Below are positions 34,946-45,310 of a DNA stretch of 64,000 nucleotides, piece after piece. Source of the DNA: Euglena gracilis (taxonomy: Eukaryota; Euglenida; Euglenophyceae; Euglenales). The DNA lies in contig CP154954.1 in the NCBI GenBank assembly GCA_039621445.1, positions 56,044,838-56,108,837 on the forward strand, in the 5' to 3' direction. The notes under the pieces are model-generated. The model was not told the origin of the DNA, ran no database searches, and was given only the letters and a program-made list of their open reading frames with translations. The first letter of the stretch is position 1; every line of letters starts with the position of its first letter. The translations under genes were made by a program, and so were the position numbers.

Positions 34946-36447
34946 ATCTGCTCAACATCCTGAATGGGGGGAACACGCTGTAACACAGAACAACAGAATT
35001 GTGAATCATCCACACACATGTCCATAGGACTCAATCCAGGGGGGACATGGGTGGGTTGGGCATATACCCAGTCGTCGGTGATGCGCGATAGCGCGGAATG
35101 CGCGATATGCGCGGGGGTGTTAGAGAGCGCCATAGGCGCATAGGGAGCGCTATGCGCAAATCCGGAGAGCGAGGCTATGCTTTTGCACTGTAGTGCTTGA
35201 TTCACTTTCGCGAATTGCGAAAAACTGCCAAGTGTATTTGTGAGCTGTGAATAACTACCAAGTGTACTGATGGGTGTATCACCCATGGTACCAAGGCTGT
35301 CTATCTTTTGGTTATCTATTAAATCCGTACCAAGTGTATAGGTACCACTACCAGGTGTAGGGGGGGGGGAATTCCCAGTTGCGGGATCCAATCGGATTAG
35401 TTTGGAAGATTCAACTAGACATCCACAATCAAAATCATGGTAAGCGGAGATTCTCCGACAGTGAGCGCATTGGTAGGAGGGTTGGTGCATGTGGTGCGCG
35501 TTTGTGTGGGTGTCAGTGCATAAGTTGCTGTCGGTTGGGGTAGCTGCTGCGGGGTGTACAGGGGTGTCTGAAACTGACACACCTGGTGGAAAACGAGAAA
35601 GTTGGGCAGCTGGGCGGCTACTCGACACCGTAATTACTTCAGGCCTTTGGGTTTTCGCCTGGGAACCCAGCGAAACGTGCGGGGTTAAGCTACTGGCTTT
35701 CCCTACCGCATGGGAAACGAGCGGTAAAAGTGCGGTGGGTAGGGAGGCAGCTTTCTCTTTACCCCTAGGGTAGAAAACGGTGTTTTCGGTTGTGGAAAAC
35801 GTTGTGGAAATGCGGGGGGACGTCCTGGGTGACGTCACAGGGAACAATTTTGGGGGTGTAGTGTGTGTGCGGGGGGTAGTGCGCAAACCGTGCGAAGGAC
35901 AATCCACCACCAATCGGTGTTGCCGTAGGAATGAAAAACCGAGTATGACATCAGAACCGGCGATATTCGCCTCGAATGCCCAAGTACCCAGAAAATTTTG
36001 GGATTGTGTGGGGTGTGTGTGGTGCTTCAGCATAATGGGGAGGACTATGTCCAAAATGCATCCCAAGTCACCACCGCACATGGGGCTGTTGTCTTCAGTC
36101 ATAATTTTGATGGGATTCTTAGCATTAACCAAGAGGGGGGTGGGTATAAGTCCTTTGCGGAAAAGAAGGGGGATTCGACACGCTGTGTCGACTAAAATTT
36201 TGGCTTGTGCACAAAAATTTTGAGCTTTGATTTTCGCTTGGACCAAAAGTTCCATGGGGGGTATGCAAAGCGAAGGGTCGGGTGTAAAATTGTTGTCGCA
36301 CCAACTGTTCCATGACCCTTTGCTTACTTTGCTCAACATTCCAAGCAAAAATTTGGCGCGGGGAGTGGAGGACCCGAAAATTTTCCGGGTACCGAACAAA
36401 AAGACCGATGGGCAGGGGGGGCAGGGGTGATCAGTTCCTACCTCCAT
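34924..36447 (-). pseudogene. Retroelement polyprotein fragment with an aspartic protease-like domain
   Basis: A 507-codon minus-strand open frame. Near residues 95-215 it has ILVDTACRIPLLFRKG and GSDVILGFSFLRQHRLVVDC, the two ends of a retropepsin fold, with the active-site triad reading D-T-A rather than D-T-G/S. The text before it is short and the long Ser/Thr/Pro-rich part after it has a CAHCRRI...FDCGC cysteine pair. No reverse transcriptase follows before the family B repeats. Codon use is uniform over the frame, so it may be a fairly young insertion, truncated at its 3' side. A cellular retropepsin-like gene is possible but less likely. Confidence 0.6.
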
Positions 36448-36449
36448 CT

Positions 36450-36960
36450 GTTCATCAGCCCAGAGGTCAGTGCCCTCAGACCACGGGCTCCCCTACTCCA
36501 TATCGATAAAGTTTTCTTTAGTCTCCTTTTTTTTGGTCATCTAAAGTTGGGGAGGGGGTGGGGACTGTGTGGTTGATGGAGGGTTGAGCGGTTTCACTGC
36601 ATCGAAGCAGCGAACGACAAACTTCTGAGAAAGGTTTTCGCAGCCGCATGGCGGCTTTAGAAATGCCGGCGTCCACTAGGACCGCGACTGCCGTGGGCTG
36701 CCACCGGTCGGTTCCCCCGTGAGCAAGACGTGCAGACGCCCTATGTCTTTTTCCATACTGTCGAAAACCCGTCTTTTTGATTTTCGACGACGGTTTTAAA
36801 CTGATTTAAAACGATGTTTTAAACGACCTATAAAAGACGAGGCCCACACTGGCCACAGGGTGTATGGACCCTTGCACACAGTGCTGCACTAGGTCGTCAA
36901 GGGCCTGGAGGATTTCCAATTTCCGGAAATTATTAAACTAAATTTCGGAAATTTGCCCAA
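36450..36960. other. Interval with no supported gene
   Basis: Mixed DNA with a short direct repeat of AAAACG/TTTTAAA words at 36780-36830. Nothing recognised. Confidence 0.4.
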
Positions 36961-36963
36961 TGC

Positions 36964-37275
36964 TAACCCTTGGCTGCTGGCCCGATGGAAGCGGCCTCCA
37001 CCCAGGATGGCAACAACCTGCAACAGCTGCTGCAAGACCTCATCAGCCGACCACCCCCGGAAGCGTCACTTGGGGCGGTCCCATACACCAGGGGCCCAAG
37101 CGCCCTAGATGATGCCGACGTGGAAATGAATGCCGTGTTCCCACCGGAAATGAAAACGGGCTCTCCGTTGACGGATCCATGCCCACCACTGGACAGACAT
37201 ATCCCTGGACGGCTCGCCCCACCACCGCTCGCTTCGTTATACAACTTGCTGACCCAATCCACCGACCAGTAGCAC
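36964..37275 (+). CDS. Unidentified open frame, possibly gag-like or an exon
   Basis: About 100 codons from an ATG near 36973, ending TAG near 37272. The text (MAAGPMEAASTQDGNNLQQL and on) is rich in Pro, Leu and Asp, is not simple sequence, and has an amphipathic LQQLLQDLI stretch. No family is recognised. A CTG stands eight bases before CCGATGG near 36979, which would also allow an exon start. Confidence 0.25.
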
Positions 37276-37499
37276 AACCTACTGCATTTGAATGTTCGGT
37301 GAAGGAGAGCTGTATACAAAGTGGAAATGTAGGCAAGGGGAAATCATGTATATGAGGGTGCAAAATACAGATGATTATGGGACACTTTTTTTCTGGGATT
37401 TTTCCTTTTTTTTGTGAAGTCCTAGCCAATCATGGTTGTTTGGGTAATTTTTCTGTCGATTTGGTTGCATACCATGGTTGTCCAAAATGTTTTCAAGGT

Positions 37500-38160
37500 T
37501 GAGAAAATGGTGTTATCACCCCCCCCCCCTACCCTACCCCCCCCCATATTGTCCCCCCCCCCATATTGTCCCTCGGCCTGGCCGACGGGGGGTCCTAGGC
37601 GGTAGACTGGGGGGGGGGGGTCCTGGGTGGTCGGCCGACTAGTCGGCCGACCACCCAGGACCCCCCCCCCCTGTCTCGCCGACTAGCTGCCGACCAGGCT
37701 AGTCGGTGAGACAAGGGGGGGGGTCCTAGGTGGTCGGCCGACCAGTCGACCGACCACCCACAGGGATCACATGAAAATCCTTTAAAAATGCAAGCATTCT
37801 GCATCACGACAGGCTGAAAACTCCCCCTCCACCCCCACCCGATCCCAGGTACCCCCCCCCCTTTATTGTCCCCCCCCTTTATTGTCCCTGGGCCCCGGCC
37901 GACGGGGGGTTTTTTTGGCCCTGCCAATGAAATTCCTTTGGTACCCCTTTATTGTCCCCCCCCCTTTATTGTCCGGTCGGGCCTCCCGGGGGCAGGTCGG
38001 TGGGACAATAAAGGGGGGGGGGTGGTAACAAAATCCGTTCTATGTTGGCAACATACTCGGGAGCTAAGTTAAGTCGTTTTTGTGGCTCACTTTGGCATAG
38101 GCGGGGGGGGGGGGGGGGCTCCGCCCCCCGCACCCCCCCCTCAAATAACAAGATCCCTTC
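37500..38160 (+). repeat. Family A copy plus CGGCCGACTAGTCGGCCG palindromes
   Basis: A family A end at 37548-37605, then self-complementary GGTCGGCCGACTAGTCGG blocks at 37625-37765, then a full family A copy at 37855-38035, then a G/C-run hairpin at 38100-38150. Confidence 0.8.
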
Positions 38161-38445
38161 TATGTTGGCAATATACTTGGAGGGCTAAGTCCTTTTTGTG
38201 CAAATTTTGACTTATATATTGAAAATCCAACGGGGAGAAGTGTTCTTTTCCCAAAAGTGGCCCAAAATGGACATTTTGCGGCACGCACCAGTTTTTTGCA
38301 TTGCATATCACCCCCGATTCACCCCCGATTGGGGGGTTCTGGAGCCATTTGGGTGGGTTTTGACTGGTTTTGGGGTGATTTGGACAAAAGTTTTTTCTCA
38401 GTGGGGGGGCTTAAAAGTCGGTGAGACTGGCCCGTAACTACATTA
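38160..38445. other. Interval with no supported gene
   Basis: AT-rich DNA with the word CTTCTATGTTGGCAA repeated from 38035 at 38157. No gene. Confidence 0.4.
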
Positions 38446-38447
38446 GA

Positions 38448-38740
38448 GTGGGTGGTCGGCCGACTAGTCGGCCGACCACCCACTCTAATGTACCGACTGC
38501 CTACCGACTAGTCGGCCGACTAGTCGGCCGACCAGTTGGGTGGTCGGCCGACTAGTCGGCCGACCACCCAGGAACCCCCCCCCCAATCTACCGTCTGCCA
38601 CTCCGACGGGGGGTTTTTTTGGCTCGGCCAATGAAATTTCCTTTGGTACCCCCATATTGTCCCCCCCCATATTGTCCATTTGGGGTCCCAGTGGGAAGGT
38701 GGTTGGGACAATATGGGGGGGGGGTGGTATATGGCACCCC
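38448..38740 (+). repeat. CGGCCGACTAGTCGG palindromes then family A copy
   Basis: Overlapping palindromes built on CCGACTAGTCGG at 38448-38575, flanked by CACCCACTCTAATGTA and its complement, then a family A copy at 38568-38735 in the same order as at 37625-38035. Confidence 0.85.
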
Positions 38741-38834
38741 CAGGGAGCGTTTTGACCCTCCATGGCGACAATTAGGTGGGGGTTAGGGTACTCAAATTAC
38801 CCCAAATGTCCATAGGATGGGTACCCTGGCCCCG

Positions 38835-38960
38835 CCCCCCCCCCCCTAATTCTCGCCCCCCGACAATTAGGGCGAGTGATACCATGCCCCCCCCCACGAG
38901 CCGTCCCCCCCCCCCCCCGAGCTATTCCCATAGGGGGGACGGGAATAGCTCACTGTCATA
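38835..38960. repeat. C-run hairpins with cores CTAATT and GAGCTATTCCC
   Basis: CCCGAGCTATTCCCATAGG pairs with GGGAATAGCTC; the neighbouring block pairs CTAATTCTCGCCC with GGGCGAG. Confidence 0.7.
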
Positions 38961-38984
38961 GCACTTTTTTAGGGGGAGCACGCC

Positions 38985-39035
38985 GTTGGCCAGCCGTCGG
39001 CCAGCCGTCGGCCAGCCGTCGGCCAGCCGTGTGAC
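38985..39035. repeat. (GTCGGCCAGCC)n tandem repeat
   Basis: Four near-perfect 11- to 12-base units; two more at 39717-39748. Both lie next to GGGGGAGCAC or its complement, so they bracket 39 kb as an inverted pair of ends around about 0.7 kb of direct AATTAGG repeats. Confidence 0.85.
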
Positions 39036-39039
39036 TCAC

Positions 39040-39420
39040 AGGAAAATGACCCGAGCCACAGCCTTGCAATGCAAAAACAATTTCGCCGCCAATCTCCCTG
39101 CAAGGTCATGTTCATCATTGGTGGAGGCTGCATTTTTGCCTATTTGAAGTCATTTTTCGTCAATTTTGGTCAATTTTGCCAATTTTGATTTTTTTTGTCC
39201 TACTTTGACCATTTCAGCCTTTTTTTGGGTCATTTTATAGTCATTGTGAAGGGTTATTTGCCTACATATTATTTGAATGACTAAAAAATGCTCAGCTGGT
39301 GTCCCACTGGCAAACTTTACCTAATAATGGACGAAAAAGGCTCAAATAAAGTGTGAAATGGTTTCAAGTGACTCAAAATTGTAGCCCCTCTTGTAGAATT
39401 CGAAAGATAATTCAAAACGA
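39040..39420. other. AT-rich interval, no gene
   Basis: Low-complexity DNA with CAATTTTGG and CATTTT words, inside the element bracketed by the GTCGGCCAGCC repeats. Confidence 0.5.
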
Positions 39421-39424
39421 ACAT

Positions 39425-39685
39425 CCGAAATTAAGATTTGGCACCCAACGTGAAGCATTTGCACACCAAATTTAGGCATTAGGTGCTGAAATTAGGCAAT
39501 TTTCACCCGAAATATGCATTTGCCACTCATGCCAACCAAAGTTGTGCATTTTCCACATGAAAATGTGATTTTTTACACCTAAAATTAGGCATTTGCCATT
39601 CAAAATTAGGAATTTACACATGAAATTAGGAATTTCCTCCTCAAAATTAGGAATTTGTCTCTCAAAATTCGGAACTGGCTACCCA
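39425..39685. repeat. Degenerate AAATTAGGCATTT / AAATTAGGAATTT array
   Basis: About ten units of 24-30 bases with strong drift. Confidence 0.8.
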
Positions 39686-39934
39686 TATGATATAGACAAC
39701 CTCACCCGGCTTCCGTCACGCCGTCGGCCAGCCGTCGGCCAGCCGTGTGCTCCCCCTTATGGACTTTTTCACCTCTACGAGAGTTCATTAAGGATAAACC
39801 TCTGAAACCTTACTGAAAAATGTTGAAAAATAGGTCTGAAATCTGACGTAAAAAGCTTGAAATTTCATGAATATTCATGTCCGTTACCTTGCCATCCCCG
39901 CCCTACCCCCCATTGATTTGTCATACCACTCCTC

Positions 39935-40095
39935 CCCCCCCCCTATTGTCCCACTTGTCTGCAACCGAGGGCCCGATTGGACAGTGAGAGGGAAGGAGAA
40001 CAAGAGTGTTCCAAAGGAATTTCATTGACCCGGCTAAAAAAAAAACCCTGTCCCAAGGAAAACAAGGGGGGGACAATAAGGGGGGGAGTGGCACC
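39935..40095 (-). repeat. Family A, inverted copy
   Basis: CCAAAGGAATTTCATTG marks the inverted body; the ends are CTATTGTCCC and GGGGGACAATAAGG. Confidence 0.85.
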
Positions 40096-40099
40096 TCCA

Positions 40100-40735
40100 C
40101 TCCGTGATATTTACCCCCCCCCCCCCATTATGAGACATCTGCCGGCGTGATGACAAAGGCCAGATGACCTGAGCACCTGGGTAAGCTGGCCACGTTGTGC
40201 TAAAGTCACTCCGGAGCCGCATTTTTTGGGGTGCGGGTGGTCTTGCAGCAGTGGGCAAGACGCCCGGCAAACAGTGGATTTACATAACTTTTTTCGGGGG
40301 GGGGGGTGCACTGTCATCTTGAAAGTGAGGGGAACCCGCCCCCCCCCCCCCCCATTGGGGGGGCGGTGGGGCGGATTTGATCCAACCTGACCCAGACCAA
40401 AGAGTTTTTGTGGGGAACATTCCTGTTTTAGAAAAAAAATTGGACCCTCCCATCCTGGCACACCAACCCTGAATTAAACGATAATCAGCCGAGCGGGGGG
40501 GGGGGGCTGCAATGCAATCAGATGCTTGAATTTGACCTTGCCCGAGTGCATAACTCAGGGGTCGAATCATAGCAAAAGGCGAGGGGCCGCCTGCACTTCC
40601 CTTAGTCAGCTGAGCTGGGACTATCAAAAACACAAAAAAACAGACAAAACAATGTTTCTCTCATGGGATTGAGAGACTCCCAAAAAAACCAGCCGCTTGG
40701 AAAACCTCATAGGCATTTTTTATGTATGTATGTAT
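40100..40735. other. Interval with C/G-run hairpins, no gene
   Basis: C/G-runs at 40115, 40300-40370 and 40495. Frames crossing them are composition artefacts. Confidence 0.4.
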
Positions 40736-41270
40736 TGGCTGGCTGGCTGGCTGGCTGGCTGTATGTATACCATGCCCCCCCCCCCCTTACTGTTCCCGTC
40801 CCGTGGCCCCCTTTTGGGTCCATGGGAACAGTAAGGGGGGGGGGAACAGTAAGGGGGGGGACGAGCTCCCCCCCCTTACTGTTCCCATGGGCCATGAACC
40901 AACCAACCAAGTTAGAGCCAAAAGGCCACCTAAAATGCCAAAATGAAGCTTTTTTGGTTTACATGCTTGAAAATTGCACCTCCACAACATCCATTTTGGC
41001 ATTAGGTTGGACTTCTGGTGGGATGGAAAGCACCAAAAACCGACCAAAAAAATACCTCTTTTTGCCTTGTGTTCCAAGAATCCTTTACAAAAAGTGCTAT
41101 GACACTGTACTCTTCCCGTCCCCCCAATGGGAACAGTAAGGGGGGGGGACAGTAAAGGGGGGGGGCATGGTACATGCATGCATGCATGTATGTATGTATG
41201 TATGTATGTATGTATGTATGTATGTATGTATGTATGTATGTATGTATGTATGTATGTATGTGCCATGACC
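40736..41270. repeat. (TGGC)n, C-run hairpins with core TTACTGTTCCC, and (TATG)n
   Basis: TGGC units at 40738-40762; CCCTTACTGTTCCC pairs with GGGAACAGTAAGGGG at 40785-40895 and 41105-41165; GCATG then TATG units at 41172-41264. Confidence 0.9.
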
Positions 41271-41500
41271 CCCCCTTAAACCCCCACCCCCTAAGTCCTC
41301 CGGGCTCCGGCCGGAACATGAATGAAATTTTTTGTAAGTTAAAAATGGTCATACAATACCTCATTTTTTGAAATTTTCCAAAATTTTTTTGACTTGATTG
41401 AAAAATGGTGCAGGTCACGGGGATGTATGGGTTGCGGGGGGGGGGGGCACGGGGGTGGGTCGCGGGGAAACGTGGCAAACCGCGGCGGACCCCCTCTCCC
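41271..41500. other. Interval with G-runs, no gene
   Basis: Short AT-rich piece then a G-run at 41437-41475. Nothing recognised. Confidence 0.4.
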
Positions 41501-41735
41501 TGCCCAACCCAACAGTGAAATTCACTGGTGAAGTTCACCACAAGAGCACCTTTTCAGCCAAAAATGGCCAAAAATGACATTATCAGCAAGTTTCTAGAAA
41601 TTTTGATAAAGAACATAAACCATCAGCATCAAAAGGACCATTTTGAGCTAGTGAAGTTCCCCCCCCCCCCCCCCCCCCCGGTGAATGTTCACCGGTGAAC
41701 TTCACCGGGGTGCCCATAGCCACCCCACCCCTGCC
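41500..41735 (-). repeat. Family B copy (inverted, diverged)
   Basis: GGTGAAGTTCACC and CCAAAAATGGCCAAAAATG words end in a C-run and GGTGAACTTCACCGG. More diverged than the copies at 21-22 kb. Confidence 0.75.
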
Positions 41736-41929
41736 TACATTCCCCGGAGGCCCTGGCTGGGGCTTTTTTTCGGAAGAATATAAAAATGTTTTCTTTCAAA
41801 AGAATATCGGAAAAAATATTTCCAACAAGGAAAATCAAGCCTCGCGTTTCAAAGCACTGAATCGCCCCCAAACCATTCTCTTGAGGGAAGTGACCAGAAT
41901 TAGTCCCAAGTCAACCATTTTTGTGCAAT

Positions 41930-42300
41930 AGCTGGCACTTCGTTTAAAACGAAGTAAAAAAAAACACGATTTTTTAAAAAAAACATGTTTGCAAAAAAAA
42001 ACGCCATTGAGGGTCCAGGGCAAAAAAAAAAATGCCTTTAATTTTAGCTTTTTTGCCCATCCTCGGTCAGAGAAAGACACCAAATTTGGATGTTTCAACC
42101 ATAGCTGGCACTCCGTTTAAAACGAAGTCAAAAAAAAAACACGTTTTTTAAAAAAAAAACGCACGGTTTTTTCAAAAAAAAACGGCATTGAGGGGTTTGG
42201 GCATCATTTTCCCCTTTGTTTTTTTGCCCGTTTTTTTTAAATAAAAAACAAAAAAACCGTTTTTTCAAAAAAAACAAAAAAACGCCAGATATGTTTTTGT
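41930..42300. repeat. Family D, double copy
   Basis: Two blocks each start ATAGCTGGCACT(T/C)CGTTT and AACGAAGT, then A/T palindromes. The first carries the CCTCGGTCAGAGAAAGACAC body seen at 19690-19740. Confidence 0.85.
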
Positions 42301-42469
42301 GACAACTCTGGTTTTTTTAAATTTTTGGGTCAACTTCCATGAAATATGCCAAAATCAAAAATTTTCACCACACTCTCCGTTATTTAAGCTTAGATTATTT
42401 TTTTTGAGCCAGTTGGGGTGCATTGGATGGTGAAGTTTCAAAACAGTGGACTTCACCATAGGGGGGGGG

Positions 42470-42905
42470 GGAGGGTCCAAAATAGCCAAAGTCCACTGCC
42501 TGATCTCCTAGGGGATTTTGGGACAACATGTGGTGTGAACCTTGGGGGTTTGACCCAGATCCGGCTTCATTTCTGAAACGGCCCAGGCCCCGGTTCAGGC
42601 GCGAAACTGAAAAACGGCTCAGGCGTGAAAATCTCAGGCCATCTGCTGAAAGCCCTTGAGAAGAGATTTTAATGACAACAAATCTCAGAATCAGAAAATT
42701 AGAGCTGTGTGCATTGTGGCTAAAATCGGTGACCATCTGCCGAAAGCCCCCGAGAAGCACTTTGATTGATGGGCAACATGGCATTAGAAGTGTGAAATCT
42801 ACCAAACCCATCCACCAAACGTTGGTATTTGAGGTAAAAATTGGCCCTGATTCCTCAAACGCCGGTTCCGGTTCGGGCATGAAGCTGGAGTCCCGTCGAA
42901 ACAGT
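42470..42905 (+). repeat. Repeat family G, copy 1
   Basis: Defined by GAAAGCCCTTGAGAAGAGAT, GATGGGCAACATGGCATTAG and a GGTTC(A/G)GGC(G/A) word. Further plus-strand copies at 49190-50110, 51360-51860 and 55735-57071. Confidence 0.8.
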
Positions 42906-42999
42906 TTCAAGAACTGTGCCCCCCCCAGCTAAGGGTTGTCTGGGAAGCTCCGCAGACATGAGGCAGGTGGTAGGGGGAGGTCACCCCCCTTGGGGGGGG

Positions 43000-43265
43000 G
43001 TAAGGTGGTAGGACCCCCAGTTTCGGAAGGGGGGGGTCCCCCCTACCCTGCGGGGCAAAAAAAAAACTTCCGGCGCTTCGTGCCGGGTGTGCATCTTGAG
43101 ACTCAATATAAAATTTTGGCAAAACGGCCAAAATTGGTCGGAAAATGGTCGTAACCCGGGCTAGGTAGGGAGTTGCGGGGAAATCAAAATACTATTAGAT
43201 GGGGCATTTTAAGGGCTTTAGTTTAGGTCTGCGGACATTTCCTTTGATTCCCACCATTTTAAAAA
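43000..43265 (+). repeat. Repeat family J, copy 1
   Basis: Shares GGAAATCAAAATACTATTA, GGTCGTAAC and GGCGCTTCG(T/C)GC with 63640-64000; a weaker copy at 50925-51065. Confidence 0.85.
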
Positions 43266-43269
43266 ATTT

Positions 43270-43620
43270 CAGAAAAAAACATTTTTAACCCCCCAAAAAA
43301 CGGCCAAAACTTTGCACTCAATGGCGAGAAGTTCGGCGACCAAAAACTGGAGGTAGGAACGGGGGTCCCCCTCAGTTTTGGAAGGGGGTCCCCCCACCCC
43401 CCTCAGGATTCCCATACAAGCCTGCCCACACCCAAACCTCAGAGCACATTTGGGGATAGCCCTAATTTGGCAGTGACCTTTGGACAGCCAAAAAATGACC
43501 CCTTTTAGGGACAGCCCAAAAGTGGTCATTTTTGGCAAGTTGGACGTTCGCAAAAAATGGTCAGTTTTCAGCACATTTGCAAAAAAATGATTGTTGAAAA
43601 CGTCCAAAGCAGGGGTTTTT
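43270..43620. other. Interval with no supported gene
   Basis: AT-rich with GGTCATTTTTGGCAAGTTGG words shared with 30650-30790. No gene. Confidence 0.4.
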
Positions 43621-44100
43621 TTAGTCGTGGACCCCTGGGGGGGAGGGAGGGGGGGAGGGTGGGTGGGTCCGACCGAGCCCCCCCCCCCCCCCCGGGGGGA
43701 ACCACACCAACCACACAAGATGAGTGTATATCCCTACAGTGCTGGAATTACACCAGAGTTGCTCACCCGGCCAGGCGGAGCAACAAAAGAGCGGTGGTGT
43801 AAAGGGTACCTGGCCACTCACCACACAGCAAGCTAGGCCAGAAGCGAAGTTAACGCCGGCCTTAAACAGACAAGAAGCCTTAGTGCAACTAAGGGGGGGG
43901 TCCCCCCGGAGGGGGGTGGGATATGCTTTTCGGCACCGAAGGCGCCAAATTTTTTTGAAAAGGTGCTATTTTTAGCACTTTTTGTGATTTTTCACCCATT
44001 TTTTGTGGGTCCCCCGGGACCCCCCCTCCGGGCGGGCCCCCAGGGGGTGGGTGGCTGGGGGACCCCCTCCCCCCGGTCTTAAAAAAAAACCTCTGGTCCA
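43621..44100. repeat. Family I copy with flanking C/G-runs
   Basis: Holds GGCACCGAAGGCGCC, GGTGCTATTTTTAGCAC and pairing C/G-runs, bounded by GTCTTAAAAAAAA and TTTTTTTAGTC. Confidence 0.8.
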
Positions 44101-44359
44101 ATGGACGTCGATTTTTGAGCACCTTTTTTGGGACGTTCTTTTATGAAAAGTGCCATGACATGGGAGTAGCTTGGGGATTGGACAATTTTTGCATTTTTGT
44201 GTTTTTTTTTGCGCATTTTCTCAAAAAAATGATCGTTTTGCTCAATTTTTGTCCATTTTTTCGAGCCCCTCCCCCGCGCAAACATTTGGGGTTGAAAATC
44301 GAAATTCGGAAGACAGGGCAAAAAAGGAAGCACAAAAATTGGGAATGCAATTCCCATGC

Positions 44360-44500
44360 CCCCCCATATAAGACCCCCCCTCGGGAGCCAAAATCCCAGG
44401 GGGGTCTTATATGGGGGGGTCTTACATGGGGGGGTCGGTTTCGGCCAAAGGGCCGGCCTTCGGCCGGCCAGGGGGGGGTCTTATATGGGGGGGGGGCATG
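44360..44500. repeat. C-run hairpins with core ATATAAGACC
   Basis: CCCCATATAAGACCCCC pairs with GGGGTCTTATATGGGG, three times on the G side. The same core is at 52430-52505 and, as TCTTATTT, at 31165-31260. Confidence 0.85.
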
Positions 44501-44639
44501 GTCATTGGTTGCAAGCTGGGAGGGGGGCCTCTGAAGGCCCAAAATGGCTGTCTTTGATGCACAGAAAAGGGAAATGAACAAGAGGGCGTTTGCAGGCCAA
44601 AAACACTGCATCACTGCATCCACACAAAGCCTTTTCAGC

Positions 44640-44800
44640 ATGTTGATGTTCTACACTGGCTTTGCAGGCCCAAAGTAAGAAAGTTCTGGCTGAAGAAGCC
44701 CAGCGTCTTGTAAGCATGTTGATGTTCTGCAGCAAGACTTGGTACTCCTCATCCTTGACCTTTTTGATGTACTGACCACCAAATTGCCTTGACAAGAAAA
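44640..44800 (-). CDS. Possible exon of unknown protein
   Basis: The minus strand reads QFGGQYIKKVKDEEYQVLLQ then NINMLTRRW, coding-like and free of simple sequence. An AG acceptor (tcaag then GCAATTTGG) precedes it. GCAT(G)TTGATGTTCT is repeated at 44638 and 44715. No family is recognised and no partner exon is found, so this is weak. Confidence 0.25.
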
Positions 44801-44934
44801 AACAACCAAATTGCCAAACTCGATGACAAAGTCCGCTTTGCACAATCCCCCAGATTTTGGTTCTTTTGTTTTGCAGAATTTTGTTTGTTTGTTTTTGCTC
44901 CACATCATGAAATTTTAAATAGCGATTTTTTTTT

Positions 44935-45072
44935 TTGATTCTGGGAGGGGGGTTGGGGGGGGGGGTGGAGGGGGGGCTTTGGGGGGGGGAGGTGGGGGGG
45001 GGGTGTTTTATTTTTTTTTTTTATTTGTTTTTTTTTTTTTTTTTTTTTTTTTTTTGTTTTTTTTTTTTTGTT
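44935..45072. repeat. G-rich block then T-tract
   Basis: G-runs at 44943-45002, then almost pure T from 45006 to 45069, ending 10 bases before the first recognised exon of gene B. It could act as the pyrimidine-rich tract of that exon's acceptor. Confidence 0.9.
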
Positions 45073-45080
45073 CTCACGAG

Positions 45081-45310
45081 GTGCTTGGGGAGGCGCCATC
45101 GTTGGCGCCGGCACAGCCCTCCCGGCCCAGCTATTCGCCGATGCTCAGTTTGCGTACCGCTTCACCAGCCCCACTGTGGAGTTGCAATACTACCCTAGCG
45201 AATCCCAAGCCGGCGTTTGCCGCATTGAGTCTGGAATTACTGAGTGCGACCCATCAGACACCCGGGCACCAAACAGCTTGGACTTTGCCTCTTCGTTCAA
45301 AAGATCTCTT
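45081..45310 (+). CDS. Gene B exon: start of the PstS-like domain
   Basis: The peptide includes GAIVGAGTALPAQLFADAQF then AYRF, and later NSLDFASSFKRSL. This is the PstS opening GxGAT(x)PAPLF...Y followed by the DFAxSDxxL turn. The acceptor is AG (cacgag then GTGCTT). The downstream intron begins tgcCAG, so CAG stands at +4 to +6. The exon closes in phase 0. Confidence 0.75.

Noticed and set aside
35780-36223. Plus-strand frames over 35.5-36.4 kb
   Set aside because: Shadows of the long minus-strand protease-bearing frame, which has family motifs.
44935-45114. Poly-Lys and poly-Phe frames
   Set aside because: Products of the T-tract at 45006-45069.
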